Shown piece by piece: positions 15,834 through 20,249 of a stretch of DNA of 20,249 nt. A model generated the notes under the pieces. The model saw nothing but the letters and a program-made list of their open reading frames with translations, was not told the origin of the DNA and searched no databases. The position numbers and the translations under genes are program-made. This DNA comes from Faecousia sp. (GTDB lineage: Bacteria > Bacillota > Clostridia > Oscillospirales > Oscillospiraceae), in NCBI GenBank assembly GCA_029258495.1, contig JARHYV010000183.1, positions 1 to 20,249 of the forward strand, written 5' to 3'. The number at the start of each line of letters is the position of its first letter. Position 1 is the stretch's first letter.

Positions 15834-15853
15834 GCTGCCGATCCGTCGGCAGC
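15834..15853 (+). other. Intercistronic hairpin before the binding-protein gene
   Basis: A perfect 8-bp stem, GCTGCCGA with TCGGCAGC, and a TCCG loop, between the second permease and the binding-protein gene. There is no T run after it. It could be an RNA processing or stability element, or a partial terminator. Confidence 0.5.
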
Positions 15854-15892
15854 GGTGCAATAAAATACAACAAACTACTAGGAGGAACAAAA

Positions 15893-17386
15893 ATGAAAAA
15901 GCTTATCGCACTTGCGCTGGCGGCTGTCATGGTTCTGGGTATGTTTGCCGGCTGCTCCGGCAAGCCCGCAGAAACCAACCCCGGTGAATCCCAGAGCGCT
16001 AACAAGCCCTCTGATGGTGCAAACGGCGAAATCGTCAACCTGAAGTGGGTCACCGTCGGCAACGGCAAGCCCGCAAACTACGATGCCTGGAAGGCAGCTA
16101 TGGACGCTTATCTGGAAGAGAAGATCGGCGTGCATCTGGATGTGGATGTAATCTCTTGGGGCGACTGGGATCAGCGCCGCAACATGATCGTTTCCACCAA
16201 CGAGCCTTACGACATCATGTTCACCAACAACGGCACCTACTACAAGGATGTCAACATGGGCGCATTCGCTAAGCTGGATGACCTGCTGGCTCAGACTCCC
16301 GCTCTGAAGGATTTCATCCCCGAGAACCACTGGGAAGCCTGCCGCGTCAACGGCGGCATCTACGGCGTGCCTTCCTACAAGGACTCCTCTAACACCTTCT
16401 TCTTCATCTATGACCAGGAGATGGCTGATGCCACCGGTCTGGACTACAAGAATGCACACAACCTGGCTGACGCCTCCAAGGTCGTCGAGGCTATGTACGG
16501 TGTAGAAACCGCAAACCACGCTGCCAACACTACTGTATTCTACCTGCATCAGGGCGGTCTGGATGCCCTCTACGGCTCCAAGTACGACGATGTTTCTTCC
16601 GGCTGCCCTGCAATCGGTGTTTCCTACAAGAACGGTGAGCCTAAGGTCGTTTCTGTCTTCGAGCAGGAGGACATCAAGGCTGATCTGGCCATCCTGCAGG
16701 ATATGTATGCCAAGGGCTACATCAACTCCGATGCAAACATCCTGGCCGAGGCTCCCAAGTACAACCCCTTCGGTGTTGCAATCGGCTGGCCCTCTGCCGC
16801 TGATACCATCTGGGGCCCCAACATGCTTGTTAAGGATCTGAAGGTCACCGCAGTGCAGTGGGGTGAAACCGTCCTGTCCAACGCTACCGTTCAGGGCTCT
16901 CTGAACTGCATCTCCGCTTCCAGCGCACATCCTGAAAAGGCTCTGCAGCTGCTGGAGCTGGTCAACACCGACTCCAAGGTTCGTGACATGCTGTTCTATG
17001 GTCTGGAAGGCGACAACTTCGAGTACACCGCTGACGGCAAGGTTCACAAGCTGAACAACGAGTGGTCTATGGCAGGCTACACGCAGGGCACCTTCTTCAA
17101 TGTCACCACTCTGGACACTGATACCTCCAACCAGTGGGACGAGGTCAAGGCTCAGAACGAGAACGCTACCGAGTCTCCCATCCTGGGCTTCTCCCTGAAC
17201 AAGGAGCCCATCAGCGACAAGCTGGATGCGATCGTTGCTGTCTTCACCGAGTGGCGCGCTGCCCTGATGACCGGTTCCGATCCCACTGCCTGCGACAAGA
17301 TGGTTGCAGCAATGAAGGATGCTGGTCTGGAAGATGTGATCACAGAGGTTCAGGCTCAGATCGACGCTTGGGTTGCAAGCAAGTAA
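15893..17386 (+). CDS. Lipoprotein sugar-binding protein of the ABC importer, DUF3502-type
   Basis: Extracellular solute-binding lipoprotein that delivers oligosaccharides to the two permeases. The 497-residue precursor has a signal peptide (KK then a hydrophobic run) and lipobox FAGC, giving lipid-anchored C21, followed by a Ser/Pro/Asn linker to about residue 42. The mature part is a large cluster-type binding fold. The C-terminal stretch GFSLNKEPISDKLDAIVAVF and after, ending EVQAQIDAW, resembles the DUF3502 tail of LipO/NgtS-like proteins. AGGAGG is 8 nt before the ATG. Codons such as GCT, TCC, GGT and AAC are more frequent than in neighbours, suggesting high expression. Ligand inferred from neighbouring GH20 and GH38. 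Confidence 0.92.
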   Translation: MKKLIALALAAVMVLGMFAGCSGKPAETNPGESQSANKPSDGANGEIVNLKWVTVGNGKPANYDAWKAAMDAYLEEKIGVHLDVDVISWGDWDQRRNMIVSTNEPYDIMFTNNGTYYKDVNMGAFAKLDDLLAQTPALKDFIPENHWEACRVNGGIYGVPSYKDSSNTFFFIYDQEMADATGLDYKNAHNLADASKVVEAMYGVETANHAANTTVFYLHQGGLDALYGSKYDDVSSGCPAIGVSYKNGEPKVVSVFEQEDIKADLAILQDMYAKGYINSDANILAEAPKYNPFGVAIGWPSAADTIWGPNMLVKDLKVTAVQWGETVLSNATVQGSLNCISASSAHPEKALQLLELVNTDSKVRDMLFYGLEGDNFEYTADGKVHKLNNEWSMAGYTQGTFFNVTTLDTDTSNQWDEVKAQNENATESPILGFSLNKEPISDKLDAIVAVFTEWRAALMTGSDPTACDKMVAAMKDAGLEDVITEVQAQIDAWVASK

Positions 17387-17569
17387 TTTCTAATAGGCAT
17401 AGGTAGGCTTTACCTGCCGGGTGGGGCCATTGGTTTCAATTGCCCCACCGATTGTCTTTGGAGCCGATCCTCTAACCGAAGGTTTGGAGGACCGGCTCTG
17501 AAAGCAAATCGTTTTCAGGATAGTCCCCAGAGAAACAATCAAGGGATACAGTATAGGAGAGAATATCTT
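17387..17569 (+). promoter_or_regulatory. Highly structured intercistronic region between binding protein and mannosidase
   Basis: Four hairpins are packed into 183 nt. The first is AGGTA/TACCT (17401-17415). The second is GGTGGGGC/GCCCCACC (17420-17427 with 17442-17449), with an inner ATTG/CAAT stem. The third is a long one, GAGCCG-A-TCCTC with GAGGA-C-CGGCTC (17461-17498), with an inner AACC/GGTT. The fourth is CTGAAA/TTTCAG (17498-17518). None is followed by a strong T run, so full termination is doubtful. A role in protecting the upstream mRNA or lowering transcription into the mannosidase gene is inferred. Confidence 0.6.
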
Positions 17570-20249
17570 ATGTATTTTATTGACGACCGAATTCAAAGAA
17601 TATGTGACCAGCTGAAGAATTTCCGCTTTTTGGAATCTGTGGATCTGAGCAGCTGGGAATATAAGCATGGTCAGTTCTTCCGTCCGGAGGAAGCTGACAA
17701 CAGCCAGACCCCTTGGGAGCTGTTTGACAGCAAGACCATGCGGTTCTATGCCTACCCCGATGGCTCTGCAGACGGTAAATTCAAGGGTCAAAACACCGAT
17801 TTTCACGGTATTCCCGGCGAACATTACTGGTTCCGTTCCCATGTGACCATCCCTCAGGAATTTGACGGCAAGTCCGTGTGGTTCCACATCAGCACCCAGA
17901 TCGATGAGTGGGACGACGCAAAGAACCCCCAGTTTCTGGTGTTCATCAACGGCGAGGTGGTGCAGGGTGCCGACATGAACCACCGTGAGGTGCTGATCAG
18001 CAGCTGTGCCAAGGGCGGTCAGGAAATGGATATCGACATTCAGGCATACACCGGCATCATGCATATGGAGTTTGCCTTCCAGACCAGACTGTATGTGCTG
18101 GACGAGAAGATCAACCACTTGTATTATGATCTGCTGATCCCCCTGCAGGCGTTCCCCCGTCTGGACAAGGACAGCAAGGTTCGTCTGGATCTTCAGACCG
18201 TGCTCAACAATACCATCAACCTGCTGGATCTTCGGATTCCTTATTCCGATAATTTCTACGCATCGGTAGATCAGGCACAGGCTTACATCACCGAGAACCT
18301 CTATCAGAAGATGGGCGGTTATGACGATGTCATCGCCACCTGCATCGGTCACACCCACATCGATGTAGCATGGTGGTGGACCGTCGCACAGACCAGAGAA
18401 AAGGTCGTTCGCTCCTTTGCAACGGTGCTGAAGCTGATGGAGGAGTACCCCAACTACAAGTTTATGTCCAGCCAGCCGGTGCTGTATGACTTCCTGAAGC
18501 AGCGTTACCCCGAGCTGTTTGAGAAGATCAAGCAGCGTGTTGCCGAGGGTCGCTGGGAAGTGGAAGGCGGCATGTGGCTGGAGGCAGACTGCAACCTGAC
18601 CTCCGGTGAATCCCTTGTCCGTCAGTTCCTGTATGGCAAGCGGTTCTTCCAGAAGGAGTTCGGCAAGGATAACAAGATCCTGTGGCTGCCGGATGTATTC
18701 GGCTACTCCGGTGCACTGCCCCAGATCATGAAGAAGTCCGGCGTGGACTACTTTATGACCACGAAGCTTGCGTGGAACCAGATCAACCAGATCCCCAACG
18801 ATACCTTCATCTGGCGGGGCATCGACGGTTCCGAGGTACTGACCCATCTGATCACCACGCTGGGCATCGATCAGGACCCCAAGGAGAGCTTCTTCACCAC
18901 CTACAACGGCATGCTGCATCCCGGTTCCATCATGGGCGGCTGGGAGCGTTATCAGAACAAGCAGATCAACAACGACATCCTGATCTCCTATGGCTACGGC
19001 GATGGCGGCGGCGGTCCCACCCGTGAGATGCTGGAGACTTCCATCCGTATGGAGCAGGGCGTCAAGGGTCTGCCCAAGGTCCGTCAGGAGACTTCCCGTA
19101 CTTATTTTGACCAGCTGGCAGAGCGGGTCAAGGACAATCCCCGTCTGGATACCTGGGAGGGTGAATTTTACTTCGAGTATCACCGCGGTACCTACACCTC
19201 CATGGCCCGCAACAAGCGGGGCAACCGTAAGAGCGAGCTGATGCTGATGGATCTGGAACTGCTGGGTATCCTGGCAAAGGATTATCCCACTGAGGCAGAT
19301 ACCCGCCTGTGGCGTGATATCGTGCTGCTGAACCAGTTCCATGACATCCTCCCCGGCAGCTCCATTGCCGAGGTCTATGAGGTCACCAAGAAGGAATACG
19401 AGCAGCTGGAGCAGGAGGTTCAGGGTCTGATCGCAGAACGCCTGCAAAAGCTTGCTCCGGCAGGCAGCGGTGTCACCGTGTTCAACACCCTCGGCTTTGA
19501 AAGAAGCGATGTGGTGGAGCTGGGCGATGTCAAGGCCACCGGTCTGACCGATGGCAAGACCGTCTACCCCATCCAGCAGACCGAGAATGGTGCGGTGGCT
19601 TATGTGGAGAACCTGCCCTCCAAGGGCTGGGAGTGCTTCAGCCTGACCGACAGCGATGCAGCCTCTCCCTTTGTCCGCAGTGACGACTATCATCTGGAGA
19701 CACCCTTCTATCGGGTGACGCTGGATCAGGAAGGCCGCTTTGTCTCCCTGTTCGACAAGACCGAGGAGCGTGAGCTGTGCAAGGCAGGTCAGGCACTCAA
19801 CACTCTGCGTTTGTACGAAGATAAGCCCGTTTACTATGATAACTGGGATATCGACATGTACTATACGGAAAAGAGCTGGCCGGTGGATGAGCTGGTCAGC
19901 ATGCAGTGGATCGAGGACGGCCCCGTGCGTACCACGCTGGCACTGGAATTCAAGTGCTGCAACAGCACCATCTGGCAGAAGATCCACTTCTATGGAAGTC
20001 TGCGTCGGATCGACTTCGAGACACAGGCAGACTGGAAGGAGCATCAGCATCTGCTGAAGGCAGAATTCCCTGTGGACATTCATACCGACGAAGCCACCTT
20101 CGAGGTACAGTTCGGTAATGTCACCCGTAAGGTGCACACCAACACCTCTTGGGAGAAGGCAAGATTCGAAAGCTGCGGTCAGCGCTGGATGGATCTGTCC
20201 GAGGGGCACTACGGCGTCAGCCTGCTCAATGACTGCAAGTACGGTCACA
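17570..20249 (+). CDS. GH38 alpha-mannosidase (3' end outside window)
   Basis: Retaining zinc-dependent alpha-mannosidase; the first 893 residues are present and the frame is still open at the window end. An N-terminal beta-rich domain (about 1-250) is followed by the catalytic domain. GHTHIDVAWWWT (260-271) holds zinc ligands H261 and D265 by family analogy, LPDVFGY holds the likely nucleophile D375, and NQFHDILPGSS holds H591-D592. FEYHRGTYTSMARNKRGNR marks the mid domain, and a beta-sandwich region follows. There is no signal peptide, so it is cytoplasmic. AGGAGA lies 9 nt before the ATG. It is last visible in the importer operon. It probably removes alpha-mannose from imported N-glycan pieces; linkage specificity cannot be read from sequence. 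Confidence 0.93.
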   Translation, partial: MYFIDDRIQRICDQLKNFRFLESVDLSSWEYKHGQFFRPEEADNSQTPWELFDSKTMRFYAYPDGSADGKFKGQNTDFHGIPGEHYWFRSHVTIPQEFDGKSVWFHISTQIDEWDDAKNPQFLVFINGEVVQGADMNHREVLISSCAKGGQEMDIDIQAYTGIMHMEFAFQTRLYVLDEKINHLYYDLLIPLQAFPRLDKDSKVRLDLQTVLNNTINLLDLRIPYSDNFYASVDQAQAYITENLYQKMGGYDDVIATCIGHTHIDVAWWWTVAQTREKVVRSFATVLKLMEEYPNYKFMSSQPVLYDFLKQRYPELFEKIKQRVAEGRWEVEGGMWLEADCNLTSGESLVRQFLYGKRFFQKEFGKDNKILWLPDVFGYSGALPQIMKKSGVDYFMTTKLAWNQINQIPNDTFIWRGIDGSEVLTHLITTLGIDQDPKESFFTTYNGMLHPGSIMGGWERYQNKQINNDILISYGYGDGGGGPTREMLETSIRMEQGVKGLPKVRQETSRTYFDQLAERVKDNPRLDTWEGEFYFEYHRGTYTSMARNKRGNRKSELMLMDLELLGILAKDYPTEADTRLWRDIVLLNQFHDILPGSSIAEVYEVTKKEYEQLEQEVQGLIAERLQKLAPAGSGVTVFNTLGFERSDVVELGDVKATGLTDGKTVYPIQQTENGAVAYVENLPSKGWECFSLTDSDAASPFVRSDDYHLETPFYRVTLDQEGRFVSLFDKTEERELCKAGQALNTLRLYEDKPVYYDNWDIDMYYTEKSWPVDELVSMQWIEDGPVRTTLALEFKCCNSTIWQKIHFYGSLRRIDFETQADWKEHQHLLKAEFPVDIHTDEATFEVQFGNVTRKVHTNTSWEKARFESCGQRWMDLSEGHYGVSLLNDCKYGH

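Noticed and set aside
13834..16068. 744-codon minus-strand frame opposite both permeases
   Set aside because: Antisense to two permeases and the signal peptide of the binding protein; no ribosome site or family match.
17420..17449. GGTGGGGC/GCCCCACC hairpin as a true terminator of the importer operon
   Set aside because: It is followed by GATTGTCTTTGG, not a T run, and no clear promoter was found before the mannosidase gene, so read-through is more likely.
17390..20248. 952-codon minus-strand frame opposite the alpha-mannosidase
   Set aside because: The sense strand has all GH38 motifs. The antisense product is a Leu/Gly/His-rich shadow with no recognisable domain.

Overview
The window reads like a chromosomal segment of a GC-rich Clostridia member (Bacillota), most likely an Oscillospiraceae/Ruminococcaceae-type gut anaerobe. 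The evidence is strong AGGAGG-type ribosome sites, a TTG start, a CIRCE-controlled groESL operon, a Gram-positive lipobox on the binding protein and LplB/YtcP-type sugar permeases. The family-level placement is inference. There is no sign of phage, insertion sequence, CRISPR array or recent island. Genes are densely packed, with promoters and intrinsic terminators that can be read by eye.

Left part (1-11100) is housekeeping and transport. groES-groEL runs leftward from a consensus promoter followed by a perfect CIRCE operator and ends at a 12-bp hairpin. Beyond that hairpin a second leftward promoter fires into a gene-free, structured stretch at the window edge. Divergent from groES is a two-gene ABC exporter operon. 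Its sequence asymmetry (Asp for the catalytic Glu in one subunit, a degenerate signature motif in the other) predicts a heterodimer with one weak ATP site. Its promoter carries a perfect 18-bp inverted repeat. Next come a CDF metal exporter, a trmB-mnmG tRNA-modification pair with overlapping start and stop, and a signal-less M14 metallopeptidase whose ribosome site lies inside the terminator stem of mnmG.

Middle part (11100-11640): a tRNA-Leu(UAG) with its own promoter, then a bidirectional terminator that also closes a possible 32-residue hydrophobic peptide gene on the opposite strand.

Right part (11640-20249) is a glycan-use locus arranged around a 353-bp AT-rich divergent control region. 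Leftward is an intracellular GH20 beta-N-acetylhexosaminidase of the pneumococcal GH20C type. Rightward are two ABC permeases (LplB and YtcP types), a lipoprotein binding protein with a DUF3502-like C-terminus, and a GH38 alpha-mannosidase that runs off the window. Together they predict import of mannose/GlcNAc-containing oligosaccharides, probably host N-glycan fragments, and trimming in the cytoplasm. No ATPase or regulator for the importer is present in the window. The binding-protein gene is flanked by intercistronic hairpins, which suggests it is expressed at a different level from its neighbours.
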